Positions 23,262 to 30,733 are shown, counted from the first letter of the stretch. The stretch: DNA of 60,083 bases from Candidatus Ornithospirochaeta stercorigallinarum (GCA_018711525.1 DVIF01000010.1:1-60083); one strand, 5' to 3'. Numbers and translations are program-made. Notes: generated by a model not told the origin, from the sequence alone.

Positions 23262-24322
23262 TACAGCTCAAGCACCTTCAGACTCTCTAGAAGCTGTTTC
23301 TTGTAGAAGAAGTGGTCCAAGGCCTTGTGGCATGCCCCTTCAATGGCACCCCCATCTCCTGCAATGCTTTTGTAGACTACGAAATCATTCTTCCATGATG
23401 GAAGGAGTGAGATAGTCATCTCATTCAGATGTGCATATGCCTCATCTTCAAGATTTGAATACTCTCCTATGAGCATCGCACTCTTTGCTCCAAGGACTTC
23501 CGCGGCCTGGGAAATGGAGATGGCAAGCATCTTCAAATTCTTCTCTATCATCGCCCTGCCTTCCTCGCAGGAGAGTATCTCCCTTGCAGAAAGGACTTTG
23601 TCGTATATCCTCTCCATCTCCTCCTTGAATGCATTCCCGCTGAAATAAGCACCTATGCATCCAACGGCCCCGCATGTGCATGCCTTATCTGTCCCGACTC
23701 TCAGATGAGAAAACTCCCTGAGCTCCTTTCCTTCGTAATAGGCGCTTATCTCGTCCGAGATGTGTAGAAACAACATCCCGTCCAGTTCCTCAGAGCATCT
23801 TCTCTGCTCTGCCAGCACCTGCGCCTCCGTCTCTCTTATGCATATGCTCTCGAAAGGGAGGGATGCTGCAATATCTTCTGCATCCTCGTCAGAGACAACC
23901 ACAGCTCCATAGATTCTCACATTCTCGTTTCTCAGTATTCTCTCAAGGGAGGATTTCAGGTTCTCTTTCAGCTCATCCGGGGTTTTCCCTCTTGGAAATC
24001 TCTCAAGACGGAGTATCTTTCCCTTCAGATCGCTTGCCGCGATCAGGCATCCTTTCTCCCTTATGACCAGACCGATGACTTTCCCCGCCCTCACGTCGAT
24101 ATCCAGAAGTGTCGCCGGGCGTCCTGAGTCTATGGTGAGCTTCCCGCTTTCCTTCACAAGCCCTTCCTTTATAAGGGTATCGACTATTTCCGATACGGAT
24201 ACTTTGTTTATCAGGAGCTCCCTGGAGAGCTCTGCCCTTGTCATGTTCTTTTTCTCTCTTATTGCTAAGAGAGTTTTCAACCTGTTTATGAGTCTTGCAT
24301 TGTCTGGTCGGGAGAAGTCCAT
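23258..24322 (-). CDS. ROK-family transcriptional regulator (NagC/XylR-like)
   Basis: A 354-residue regulator. An N-terminal winged helix-turn-helix covers about residues 8-60 (LLAIREKKNMTRAELSRELL, VSEIVDTLIKEGLV), and the ROK sugar-kinase-like domain follows. The zinc motif C-T-C-G-x2-G-C is at about residues 216-223 (CTCGAVGCIG). The kinase phosphate-binding loop is degenerate, as in sensor-only ROK repressors, so it probably binds a sugar or sugar phosphate and controls sugar genes. I start at ATG 24320-24322: a longer frame to 24472 overlaps htpG and its promoter. An extended -10 sits six bases upstream. Its targets are not evident here. Confidence 0.85.
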   Translation of the reverse strand: MDFSRPDNARLINRLKTLLAIREKKNMTRAELSRELLINKVSVSEIVDTLIKEGLVKESGKLTIDSGRPATLLDIDVRAGKVIGLVIREKGCLIAASDLKGKILRLERFPRGKTPDELKENLKSSLERILRNENVRIYGAVVVSDEDAEDIAASLPFESICIRETEAQVLAEQRRCSEELDGMLFLHISDEISAYYEGKELREFSHLRVGTDKACTCGAVGCIGAYFSGNAFKEEMERIYDKVLSAREILSCEEGRAMIEKNLKMLAISISQAAEVLGAKSAMLIGEYSNLEDEAYAHLNEMTISLLPSWKNDFVVYKSIAGDGGAIEGACHKALDHFFYKKQLLESLKVLELY

Positions 24323-24328
24323 AGAAAA

Positions 24329-24337
24329 AGAATACCA
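24329..24337 (-). promoter_or_regulatory. Extended -10 (TGG-TATTCT) 6 nt before the ROK regulator start
   Basis: Minus strand TGGTATTCT (24337 down to 24329), six bases, then ATG. There is no ribosome site, so this is predicted to be leaderless. Confidence 0.55.
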
Positions 24338-24365
24338 GATGATATCCTCTTTTTCCACAAAGGAG

Positions 24366-24394
24366 TTGCCGTTTTGCCGTTTTGTGAATAATTT
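24366..24394 (+). promoter_or_regulatory. htpG promoter
   Basis: TTGCCG (24366-24371), 17-bp spacer and TAATTT (24389-24394). The -35 lies in a short tandem TTGCCGTTT repeat. No CIRCE-type heat-shock operator was seen. A GAGGTG ribosome site follows. Confidence 0.55.
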
Positions 24395-24415
24395 TATTCG
24401 GTGAGGTGATAATAA

Positions 24416-26296
24416 ATGGCAACAAAGAAATTCAAAACTGAAGTCACCGACCTGCTTCAGCTTATAATCCATTCCCTCTATTCAAACAGGGAGATTTTCT
24501 TACGTGAGCTTATCTCTAACGCATCTGACGCGATAGATAAACTTAAATACATGAGCCTTGTCGACGGCTCTCTGAAAGGTTTCTCTTTCGATCCGAGGAT
24601 CGACATCTCTTTCACTGAGGATGGAAAGAGGACTCTTACGATCAAGGATAACGGAATCGGAATGAACGAGGAGGACCTCAACAACAACCTTGGTACAATC
24701 GCATCCAGCGGTACCAGGAAGTTCCTCTCCTCCCTTACAGACGAGCAGAAGAAGGACAGCAACCTCATCGGACAGTTCGGTGTAGGCTTCTATTCCGCAT
24801 TTATGGTCGCAGACAAGATCGAAGTACTCTCCAGGAAGGCAGGAGAGGAGAAGGCCTACAGATGGGTAAGCGATGGAAAGAGCAGCTATGAGATTGAAGA
24901 GGCTGAGCGCGATGAGCAGGGGACTACAATCATCCTGCATCTTACAGAAGACGGCTATACATATGCAAACCGCTATGAGATTGAAAGCCTTGTAAAGAAA
25001 TATTCAGATCACATCGCATATCCTATCTATCTTGAGTACGACAAGGTCAACTACAACTACGAGAAGAAGGATGAGAAGGGTGAGCCTGAGAAGACAAGCG
25101 AGCATGTAGTCGAGCAGATCAACACATGTTCCGCTCTCTGGAGAAGGGCGAAGAATGAGATCAAGGAAGAGGAGTACAAGGAGTTCTATAAGAACAACTA
25201 CTATGACTCTGAGGACCCTCTCTTCTACATCCATACGAAAGCAGAGGGGACGACGGAATACATAACGCTCTTCTATATCCCCCAGAAGGCTCCTTTCGAT
25301 ATGAACTATGCCGACTACAGACCGGGTGTCAAGCTCTATGTGAAGAGGGTGTATATCACAGATGATGATAAGACGCTTCTTCCTACCTATCTGAGGTTTG
25401 TAAGGGGAATCATCGACAGTGAGGACCTTCCATTGAATGTCTCAAGGGAGATCCTCCAGGAGAACAGGGTCATGGCTTCCATCAGAAACAGCTCTGTCAA
25501 GAAGCTTCTCTCCGAGTTCAAGAGAATCAGTGAGAACAATCCCGAACTTTACGAGAAGTTCATCAAGGAATACAACAGACCTCTCAAAGAGGGTCTTTAC
25601 AGTGATTATGCCAACAGGGACGCTCTTCTTGAGCTCGTCCGCTATCACTCATCCTCCCGTGATGGATATGTCTCCCTCAAGAGCTATAAGGAGAACATGC
25701 CATCCGACCAGAAGGCCATCTACTACTTAAGCGGAGGAAAGGAGGAGACTCTCAAGGCATCCCCGCTTCTTGAGGCATATAAGAAGAAGGGCTACGAGGT
25801 CCTCATAATGGATGATGATATCGATGAGATCGTCATCGGCAGTGTCTATGAGTATGACAAGATTCCTCTCAAGGCGATAAACAAGGCCGCCGCAATGGAC
25901 GACCTTAAAGAGGAAGGGGATGAGAAGGATAAGGAAGAGAAGAAGGGCCTTGCGGAGAAGATCAAGGCAGCCCTTGGAGACAAGGTGAAGGATGTCCGTA
26001 TCTCGACACGTCTTGTCGATACCCCTGCCGTTGTCGTCAACGATGACAGCGACCCGAGTGCCCAGATGCAGAGGATTCTCAAGCAGATGGGGAATGCGGA
26101 TCTCGGGGATATTAAGCCGATTCTTGAAATCAACGCATCAAGTCCTCTCATCAAGAAGATCGAAGAGAGCAGCGATGATGAGTATGTGAAGACACTCTCT
26201 TCCATCGTACTATCTTCTGCAATGCTGCAGGAAGGAATCCTTCCAAGCGACCCGGTGGCCTATACAAAGGCGATTTCTGAACTACTTTCGAAATAA
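24416..26296 (+). CDS. htpG: Molecular chaperone HtpG (Hsp90)
   Basis: A 626-residue cytosolic ATP-dependent chaperone. The GHKL ATP site is complete: ELISNASDAIDKL at about residues 30-42, DNGIGM near 77 and GQFGVGFYSAFMV near 117. A middle domain (about 225-480) contains the catalytic arginine region NVSREILQ, and the C-terminal dimerisation domain completes the family length. The linker near residues 495-510 is strongly charged (KEEGDEKDKEEKK). It is divergent from the ROK regulator, with a promoter in the 93-bp gap, and followed by a terminator. Confidence 0.96.
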   Translation: MATKKFKTEVTDLLQLIIHSLYSNREIFLRELISNASDAIDKLKYMSLVDGSLKGFSFDPRIDISFTEDGKRTLTIKDNGIGMNEEDLNNNLGTIASSGTRKFLSSLTDEQKKDSNLIGQFGVGFYSAFMVADKIEVLSRKAGEEKAYRWVSDGKSSYEIEEAERDEQGTTIILHLTEDGYTYANRYEIESLVKKYSDHIAYPIYLEYDKVNYNYEKKDEKGEPEKTSEHVVEQINTCSALWRRAKNEIKEEEYKEFYKNNYYDSEDPLFYIHTKAEGTTEYITLFYIPQKAPFDMNYADYRPGVKLYVKRVYITDDDKTLLPTYLRFVRGIIDSEDLPLNVSREILQENRVMASIRNSSVKKLLSEFKRISENNPELYEKFIKEYNRPLKEGLYSDYANRDALLELVRYHSSSRDGYVSLKSYKENMPSDQKAIYYLSGGKEETLKASPLLEAYKKKGYEVLIMDDDIDEIVIGSVYEYDKIPLKAINKAAAMDDLKEEGDEKDKEEKKGLAEKIKAALGDKVKDVRISTRLVDTPAVVVNDDSDPSAQMQRILKQMGNADLGDIKPILEINASSPLIKKIEESSDDEYVKTLSSIVLSSAMLQEGILPSDPVAYTKAISELLSK

Positions 26297-26316
26297 ATTT
26301 TGCTGAAAGCTATTTT

Positions 26317-26342
26317 AAGGGAGGCCCGTCCTCCCTTATAAT
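26317..26342 (+). terminator. htpG terminator hairpin fused to the mscS -10 element
   Basis: AAGGGAGG/CCTCCCTT (26317-26324, 26330-26337) forms an 8-bp stem with a CCCGT loop. Its final T is the first base of TATAAT (26337-26342), the -10 of mscS, seven bases before the ATG at 26350. One element thus serves as hairpin and promoter; the U-tract is poor. Confidence 0.65.
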
Positions 26343-26349
26343 AGCGCCC

Positions 26350-27192
26350 ATGGAACAATCATTAATCACACAGCTTGGAGCTGACGAGTTTGTCAGCGAT
26401 ATTACAAAATATTTCAATCCGGAGAGATTCATTCCCCGTGTCATAGCTTTCATTGTCATCCTTGCCATCGCCATTGCTCTTACAAGGTTGGTAAGGAAGT
26501 CTTTCAAGAAGCTTCAGAGCATGCATAAGATCTCCTCGATATTCGGAACGCTGATGCGCAAGGTGCTCAACGCCATCATATGGATTGTCGCCGCTGTCTT
26601 CATCCTGCAGGATTTCGGAGTGGACCTCACCCCGGTTATCGCAGGTCTTGGAATTTCAGGTGTCGTCCTAGGCTTTGCACTTCAGGAGACCATTGCTAGT
26701 TTCTTTTCTGGTTTCATCATTGCGGTGAAAAGACCGTTTGAAATCGGCGACTATGTCTCAATCGGAGGGACAGAAGGGACTGTGAAGACGATGGATATCA
26801 TGGGAGTCTCCCTTGCTACAGGGGATAACAAACTCATCACAATGAGCAATAAGAATGTCTGGGGCAGTGTCATCATAAACACTTCTGCACTTGATAAGAG
26901 AAGAATCGACATGATAGTCCCTGTAGCCTATGATACGGATCTGGTGAAGGCAAAGGATGTGATTTCTTCTGTCATTCTCTCATATCCAGAGGTGCTCAAG
27001 GATCCTGAAGCGAAAATAGAAGTGCATACTCTTGCTGATTCCTCAATCAATTTCATCGTTCGTCCATGGGTTGCCAATGCCGATTACTGGACTGTCTATT
27101 GGAGGTTCCAGAAAGAGATTGTCGACGCATTCAGGGCAAACGGCATCGAAATACCATATAACAAACTTGATGTCACTCTTCTCAAGGACTGA
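26350..27192 (+). CDS. mscS: Small-conductance mechanosensitive channel MscS
   Basis: A 280-residue inner-membrane channel that opens under membrane tension to release solutes on osmotic downshock. Three membrane helices occur at about residues 28-48, 68-90 and 94-125; the third is the glycine/alanine-rich pore helix (GLGISGVVLGFALQETIAS, about 99-117). A beta-rich vestibule domain follows (VKRPFEIGDYVSIGG). The length equals the compact E. coli MscS type. The start lies seven bases after a -10 element with no ribosome site. It converges on rlmE through a hairpin containing both stop codons. Confidence 0.93.
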   Translation: MEQSLITQLGADEFVSDITKYFNPERFIPRVIAFIVILAIAIALTRLVRKSFKKLQSMHKISSIFGTLMRKVLNAIIWIVAAVFILQDFGVDLTPVIAGLGISGVVLGFALQETIASFFSGFIIAVKRPFEIGDYVSIGGTEGTVKTMDIMGVSLATGDNKLITMSNKNVWGSVIINTSALDKRRIDMIVPVAYDTDLVKAKDVISSVILSYPEVLKDPEAKIEVHTLADSSINFIVRPWVANADYWTVYWRFQKEIVDAFRANGIEIPYNKLDVTLLKD

Positions 27193-27211
27193 TTATTTCC
27201 TATTCAGTCCT
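27185..27211. repeat. Hairpin spanning the convergent stop codons of mscS and rlmE
   Basis: AGGACTGA (27185-27192) and TCAGTCCT (27204-27211) form a perfect 8-bp stem with an 11-base loop. The mscS TGA is the end of the left arm and the rlmE TAA (27193-27195) opens the loop. Neither strand has a U-tract, so it may protect 3' ends or stop transcription weakly from both sides. Confidence 0.65.
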
Positions 27212-27792
27212 ATCAGGAAGATTTCAAAACTATCATCACGGGAGGCCTTCGGTTTGAAGGCCTTTGCTTTTGCAAAAAGCTCCCTCATATGTCTCAGGAT
27301 CTCTGCCTCTCCGCCTCCCTGGAAGATCTTTATGACAAGATTCCCTCCCTTTTTAAGCTGCTCCTCAGCAAGTCTGACAACCTCGGAGGCAAGGTGTTCG
27401 CTTCTGCTTGTATCCACAGTCCTGTTGCCTGTCGTCATAGGGGCGGCATCGCTTATGATGGCATCGTATGGTCCCAGTTCTGTAAGACGCGCTCTGATTT
27501 CCTTTGAAAAGGCATCACCGGTTATTTCTGTCACGGTAGGTGGGACGGGATCGAGGGAGAGGGGATTGAGGTCGCACGAGACGATCCTTCCGTTTCCCTT
27601 TAGAAGCATCCTGTGCGTGTATAGCGTCCATGATCCGGGAGCCGCTCCGACATCAAGAACGCTGTCCCCGGGCTTTATGATCCTTTCTTTCGCGTTGATC
27701 TCTTCAAGCTTGTATACGCTTCTTGCAGGATAACCTTCCCTGTGCGCTCTCTGTGTGTATGAGTCTGCCTTATCCCTTCGTGAATTCGCCAT
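27193..27792 (-). CDS. rlmE: 23S rRNA 2'-O-ribose methyltransferase RlmE (FtsJ)
   Basis: A 199-residue SAM-dependent methyltransferase modifying U2552 of 23S rRNA in the family. K28 of the catalytic K-D-K-E set is in SVYKLEEI, the SAM motif VLDVGAAPGSW is at residues 46-56, the catalytic Asp is in ISDAAP near 107 and the Lys in VIKIFQGG near 147. I start at the ATG 27790-27792 because family members begin just before the YxxRAxxEGYxARSxYKL segment; a longer in-frame reading to 27894 runs through a terminator and is rejected. TATAGT lies six bases upstream, again leaderless. Confidence 0.93.
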   Translation of the reverse strand: MANSRRDKADSYTQRAHREGYPARSVYKLEEINAKERIIKPGDSVLDVGAAPGSWTLYTHRMLLKGNGRIVSCDLNPLSLDPVPPTVTEITGDAFSKEIRARLTELGPYDAIISDAAPMTTGNRTVDTSRSEHLASEVVRLAEEQLKKGGNLVIKIFQGGGEAEILRHMRELFAKAKAFKPKASRDDSFEIFLIGLNRK

Positions 27793-27798
27793 GTGTAG

Positions 27799-27804
27799 AC
27801 TATA
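27799..27804 (-). promoter_or_regulatory. -10 element 6 nt before rlmE start (leaderless type)
   Basis: Minus strand TATAGT (27804 to 27799), six bases, then ATG at 27792. It lies just beyond the U-tract of small RNA B, so rlmE is insulated from the upstream sigma-54 transcript. Confidence 0.6.
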
Positions 27805-27815
27805 CAGCAAAAATG

Positions 27816-27867
27816 AAAAAAAAACAGCATCGTCGACGGATGGGATGGGAGAGAGTGTCGACGATGC
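27816..27867 (-). terminator. Intrinsic terminator of small RNA B
   Basis: An 11-bp perfect stem (GCATCGTCGAC/GTCGACGATGC; 27857-27867 with 27827-27837) is followed on the minus strand by TG and nine Ts. Confidence 0.9.
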
Positions 27868-27929
27868 CACCATTCTAATTTGTTTTTCACTCATATATAC
27901 AAGGAGGTGAAAAAACTGTTGCTCTGTTA
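27816..27929 (-). ncRNA. Sigma-54-dependent small RNA B with anti-Shine-Dalgarno loop (~114 nt)
   Basis: Transcription from the sigma-54 promoter at 27940-27956 should start near 27929 and stop in the U9 tract at 27824-27816. The 5' part matches RNA A: AACAGAGCAA, CAG, a U6 run and CACCUCCUU. Bases UUUUUCAC (27914-27907) pair perfectly with GUGAAAAA (27890-27883), placing CUCCUU in a 16-base loop. The second hairpin is the terminator, whose 19-base loop is also C-rich (CUCUCCC, then AUCCCAUCC). C-rich loops of this kind bind ribosome sites in Gram-positive sRNAs. No protein frame fits, so I infer a regulatory RNA. Confidence 0.7.
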
Positions 27930-27939
27930 TCTTTTATTA

Positions 27940-27956
27940 CGCAAAGTACGTGCCAA
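27940..27956 (-). promoter_or_regulatory. Sigma-54 (RpoN) promoter B
   Basis: Minus strand TTGGCACG-TACT-TTGCG matches the consensus YTGGCACG-N4-TTGCW except for the last base. It sits directly upstream of small RNA B. Confidence 0.8.
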
Positions 27957-27999
27957 GTCTGTTTTTCGGCCTTTTTATGCTGTAAACAGAGGAAAGCAA

Positions 28000-28032
28000 T
28001 GTGAAATTTTTTCACAGTGGGAAATTTTTTCA
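28000..28032. promoter_or_regulatory. Candidate enhancer (activator) site between the two sigma-54 promoters
   Basis: TGTGAAATTTTTTCACA (28000-28016) is a 17-bp palindrome centred about 79 bases upstream of the predicted start of RNA B, a usual distance for sigma-54 activators. Its core GAAATTTTTTCA (28003-28014) is repeated directly at 28021-28032, 18 bases on. Confidence 0.45.
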
Positions 28033-28037
28033 TGCAT

Positions 28038-28067
28038 AAAAAATGGCACCCTATAGGAAAAGGTGCC
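28038..28067 (-). terminator. Intrinsic terminator of small RNA A
   Basis: On the minus strand GGCACC/GGTGCC (28062-28067 with 28045-28050; 6 bp, 11-base loop) is followed by A and six Ts. Confidence 0.85.
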
Positions 28068-28114
28068 GAAAATGCTAAAAAAAGGAGGTTGAAAAAAACT
28101 GTTTTGCTCTGTTA
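28038..28114 (-). ncRNA. Sigma-54-dependent small RNA A with single-stranded anti-Shine-Dalgarno (~77 nt)
   Basis: From the promoter at 28125-28141 the RNA should start near 28114 and end at the terminator at about 28038. Its 5' half is nearly identical to RNA B: AACAGAGCAA, CAG, a U7 run, then CAACCUCCUU and a U-rich tail before the terminator. The C-rich stretch lies between U runs with no obvious partner, so it should be accessible for pairing with AAGGAGGUUG-type ribosome sites. The 180-bp offset between the two units suggests a duplication whose 3' parts have diverged. No protein frame is credible on either strand. Confidence 0.7.
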
Positions 28115-28124
28115 CTTATTACGT

Positions 28125-28141
28125 AGCAAATAGCGTGCCAA
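28125..28141 (-). promoter_or_regulatory. Sigma-54 (RpoN) promoter A
   Basis: Minus strand TTGGCACG-CTAT-TTGCT is a perfect match to YTGGCACG-N4-TTGCW. It is oriented away from the rhomboid gene and toward small RNA A. Confidence 0.88.
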
Positions 28142-28161
28142 GTTGCAGTCAGCCGTGAAAC

Positions 28162-28190
28162 TTGACCATCGGGAGGAAAGAAGTTAATTT
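28162..28190 (+). promoter_or_regulatory. Rhomboid gene promoter, leaderless type
   Basis: TTGACC (28162-28167), a 17-bp spacer and TAATTT (28185-28190), six bases before the ATG at 28197. A GGAGG lies 20 bases upstream of the ATG, too far to help translation and inside the spacer. Confidence 0.6.
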
Positions 28191-28196
28191 TTCTTT

Positions 28197-28820
28197 ATGC
28201 CTAATATCCTGAACAGGAAATTCCAGTATTCGTTCTGGAATGCCAATATGATGATTGTAGCTTTGAACGTATTAGTCTTCTTCATCTCTAATTACGTCTA
28301 TCCATATCTGACCTACATGCTTGCTTTGATGCCTTTGCGCATAATCGCCGAGCCTTCAAGCTGTTATACCTTCGTGTCATATATGTTTGTCCATGGGAGC
28401 ATCTATCATCTGTTCTCGAACATGCTCGGCCTTGTTATCTTCGGTACGATTCTTGAACGCCGCATAGGAAGCAAGGAGTATCTTCTGTTCTATTTCCTTA
28501 CCGGGACGCTCTCCGGAGTGCTTTCCTTCCTCTTCTATTATCTCACGGGTTCTTATTTCGTATTCCTCTTAGGAGCCAGCGGTGCCTTATATGCGGTGAT
28601 GCTGCTCTTTGCGGTATTCTTTCCTGATGCGATGGTCTTTGTATTCGGTATCATCCCGATGCGTGCCATCACACTTGTCGTCTTCTATTTCATAATAGAG
28701 TTCGCATCTTCCTTCGCCTCAGACGGCATAAGTCACATAACACATCTGTTCGGACTTCTTGCGGCTCTTCTATACATAATGATCAGGATGAGGATCAATC
28801 CATTCAGAAGGCGTCAGTAG
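28197..28820 (+). CDS. Rhomboid-family intramembrane serine protease
   Basis: A 207-residue membrane protein with six helices, the minimal bacterial rhomboid core. The conserved HGSIYHLFSNM segment (residues 66-76) supplies the oxyanion residues, the nucleophile is Ser128 in GASGA and the general base is His183 in HITH. It cleaves membrane-anchored substrates within or near the bilayer; the substrates are unknown. The 3' end overlaps the pullulanase gene on the other strand by seven bases. The start is the ATG at 28197, placed six bases after a -10 element. Confidence 0.9.
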   Translation: MPNILNRKFQYSFWNANMMIVALNVLVFFISNYVYPYLTYMLALMPLRIIAEPSSCYTFVSYMFVHGSIYHLFSNMLGLVIFGTILERRIGSKEYLLFYFLTGTLSGVLSFLFYYLTGSYFVFLLGASGALYAVMLLFAVFFPDAMVFVFGIIPMRAITLVVFYFIIEFASSFASDGISHITHLFGLLAALLYIMIRMRINPFRRRQ

Positions 28821-30733
28821 GAGAGGAGATATACCGTCGGACCGCTGAGGTGGAGGCCCTCTTTGACTTTGACCGGGGCATCCAGTCTGTTTGAGCATTC
28901 CATATCCAGAAGAACATCGTATTGCCTTGAGAGGGGCAGTACGGTCTCTTTATCTTCATTGGAATAGATGAGCAGAAGATGCTTGTAGCGCTCTGAATCT
29001 GAATTATCCAGCTCGATTACTGCGGTCTTTTTAAATGGAAGCTCAAAGCTTGTTATTCTTTTTATCGCCTCAGGGGATTTATCGTAGAGTGCTGGAATCG
29101 ATTTCCTCAGCCTGATAAGCCCTTTGTAGTAGGAGATGAGCTCTGTGGCGTCCTTTGTCCTCGTCCAGTCGAACCGGTTGATGAACATCGGGGCGTTATA
29201 GGAGTTCTTGACTCCGATTTTCGTCCTCGCCGCCTCCTCCCCGGAGAGCATGAACGGCCTTCCCTGCATTGTGAAATACATCGCCGCTGCGGCTTTGTTG
29301 GCCCTCAGTGTCTTTTCATCCAGAGTAAGGAAGTCCTCTTTGTCCTCACATGTGAATTTCAGCTTGTCCCAGAGCGTCCAGTCATCGTGACTTGATAGAT
29401 ACTGTATCGTCTGATTCGCAGTCTGCGTCCTGAAATGCCAGTCCCCGTTCATCCAACCGGCAACAGCATGCCTGAGCAGATGCATCTCTATCTGAGCGCC
29501 ATTTACGAAGCCCGATGATTTGAAGTCGAAGTTGCTTCCTTTTATCAGGTCCCTCGTGGAATCACAGAAGGCTCCGATGTCATTGCTTAGAAGGGGTAGT
29601 GCGTTCTTGTCCGAGAGCTGGAAGCCTTCCTTTACTGCAGTGCCTCCTGCAGCCCAGGGCTCTCCATAAAGCAGTTTCTCTCCTTTTCCGTATATGCGGT
29701 CGAGATTCTCTCTTATGTCGTTCATCAGCCGTGTGTCGAGAAGACCCATCAGGTCGAAGCGGAATCCGTCGATGTGGTATTCCCTTGTCCAGTAGAGGAT
29801 TGAATCGAGGATGTAGCGGTGGACCATTGGGCGTTCCGATGCTATATCATTGCCGCATCCTGAGCCGTTGGAGGGGCTTCCATCCTTGTTGCGGCGATAG
29901 AAATACCATGGCTCTATTTTGAAAAGGGCGCCGTCCAGATGGTAGGTATGGTTGTATACGACATCCATTATGACTCTCAGTCCGCTCTCATGCAGGGCTT
30001 TTATCATCTCCTTGAGTTCCCTTACCCTGACTTCCCCGTTTTCTGGATCAGTCGAGTAGGAGCCCTCAGGGACATTATAGTTCTCAGGGTCGTATCCCCA
30101 GTTGAACTGGCTGTCTGCACCCATCTCATCTACGGATGCATAATCGAATATAGGCATCAGCTGCACATGTGTGATTCCAAGGCTTTTAAGGTATTCCAGT
30201 CCTGTAGGATAGTTCTCGTCGAATGTAAGATGGGTCCCTTTCTCCGTCAATGCAATGAACTTGCCCCTTCCTCTTTCGCTTATTCCGGAGAATCTCTGGT
30301 AGGTGAAATCCTTCACATGTATCTCATATATGATGTCTTCCCTCTGCCTCTTAGGAGCTTTGTCTTCCCTCCAGCCTTCGGGGTCGGTCTTCCTCAGGTC
30401 AAGGACCATGGCTCTTTTCCCGTTTGCTCCTGCACTGACTGCGTACGGGTCTGTCGCCTGATAAGTCTCCGTACCTCTTTTTATGCTGTAGTCATAGTAG
30501 ATGCCTTCGAGATTTCCATCGATTTCCACCTCCCAGTGTCCATCCTGGTATTTCTCCAGCTTTTCACTTCTGAATCCTGGTCCGAAGAGACCGTCATGGT
30601 AGAGATTGAGCACCACATCATCCGCACTTGGAGCCCAGAGCCTGAAGATGACCGCACCCTCGCAGATTTCGAACCCGAGCGGTCCGGAATAGTAGGGGAG
30701 CGTATCAAGATTATATGATTCATTCAGGGCCAT
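28814..30733 (-). CDS. pulA: Type I pullulanase (GH13 debranching enzyme)
   Basis: A 639-residue enzyme hydrolysing alpha-1,6 branches in pullulan, glycogen or limit dextrins. An N-terminal CBM48-like domain (about 15-110, with VIFRLWAPSADDV) precedes the GH13 barrel. The pullulanase hallmark reads FNWGYDP (usually YNWGYDP). GH13 regions I-IV are DVVYNH, GFRFDLMG (nucleophile Asp), YGEPW (acid Glu) and SSHDDW. There is no signal peptide, so it acts on internal glycogen or imported dextrins. I use the ATG at 30731-30733, which has GAGG 11 bases upstream, rather than a GTG three codons earlier. Confidence 0.93.
   Translation of the reverse strand: MALNESYNLDTLPYYSGPLGFEICEGAVIFRLWAPSADDVVLNLYHDGLFGPGFRSEKLEKYQDGHWEVEIDGNLEGIYYDYSIKRGTETYQATDPYAVSAGANGKRAMVLDLRKTDPEGWREDKAPKRQREDIIYEIHVKDFTYQRFSGISERGRGKFIALTEKGTHLTFDENYPTGLEYLKSLGITHVQLMPIFDYASVDEMGADSQFNWGYDPENYNVPEGSYSTDPENGEVRVRELKEMIKALHESGLRVIMDVVYNHTYHLDGALFKIEPWYFYRRNKDGSPSNGSGCGNDIASERPMVHRYILDSILYWTREYHIDGFRFDLMGLLDTRLMNDIRENLDRIYGKGEKLLYGEPWAAGGTAVKEGFQLSDKNALPLLSNDIGAFCDSTRDLIKGSNFDFKSSGFVNGAQIEMHLLRHAVAGWMNGDWHFRTQTANQTIQYLSSHDDWTLWDKLKFTCEDKEDFLTLDEKTLRANKAAAAMYFTMQGRPFMLSGEEAARTKIGVKNSYNAPMFINRFDWTRTKDATELISYYKGLIRLRKSIPALYDKSPEAIKRITSFELPFKKTAVIELDNSDSERYKHLLLIYSNEDKETVLPLSRQYDVLLDMECSNRLDAPVKVKEGLHLSGPTVYLLSY

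Noticed and set aside
24323-24472. N-terminal extension of the ROK regulator
   Set aside because: It would overlap the htpG promoter and the start of htpG and adds a segment unlike the family.
27793-27894. In-frame upstream extension of rlmE
   Set aside because: It would read through the terminator of RNA B, and RlmE proteins begin near the chosen ATG. A -10 element sits exactly six bases before that ATG.
28084-28132. Short plus-strand frame after AAGGAGG (TTG start) in the twin RNA region
   Set aside because: The start codon touches the ribosome motif, the peptide would be about 14 residues, and the matching region of the other copy does not keep the frame.
29939-30718. Open frame of 259 codons antisense to the pullulanase gene
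   Set aside because: It is a shadow of the conserved pullulanase frame; no start signal and no domain.
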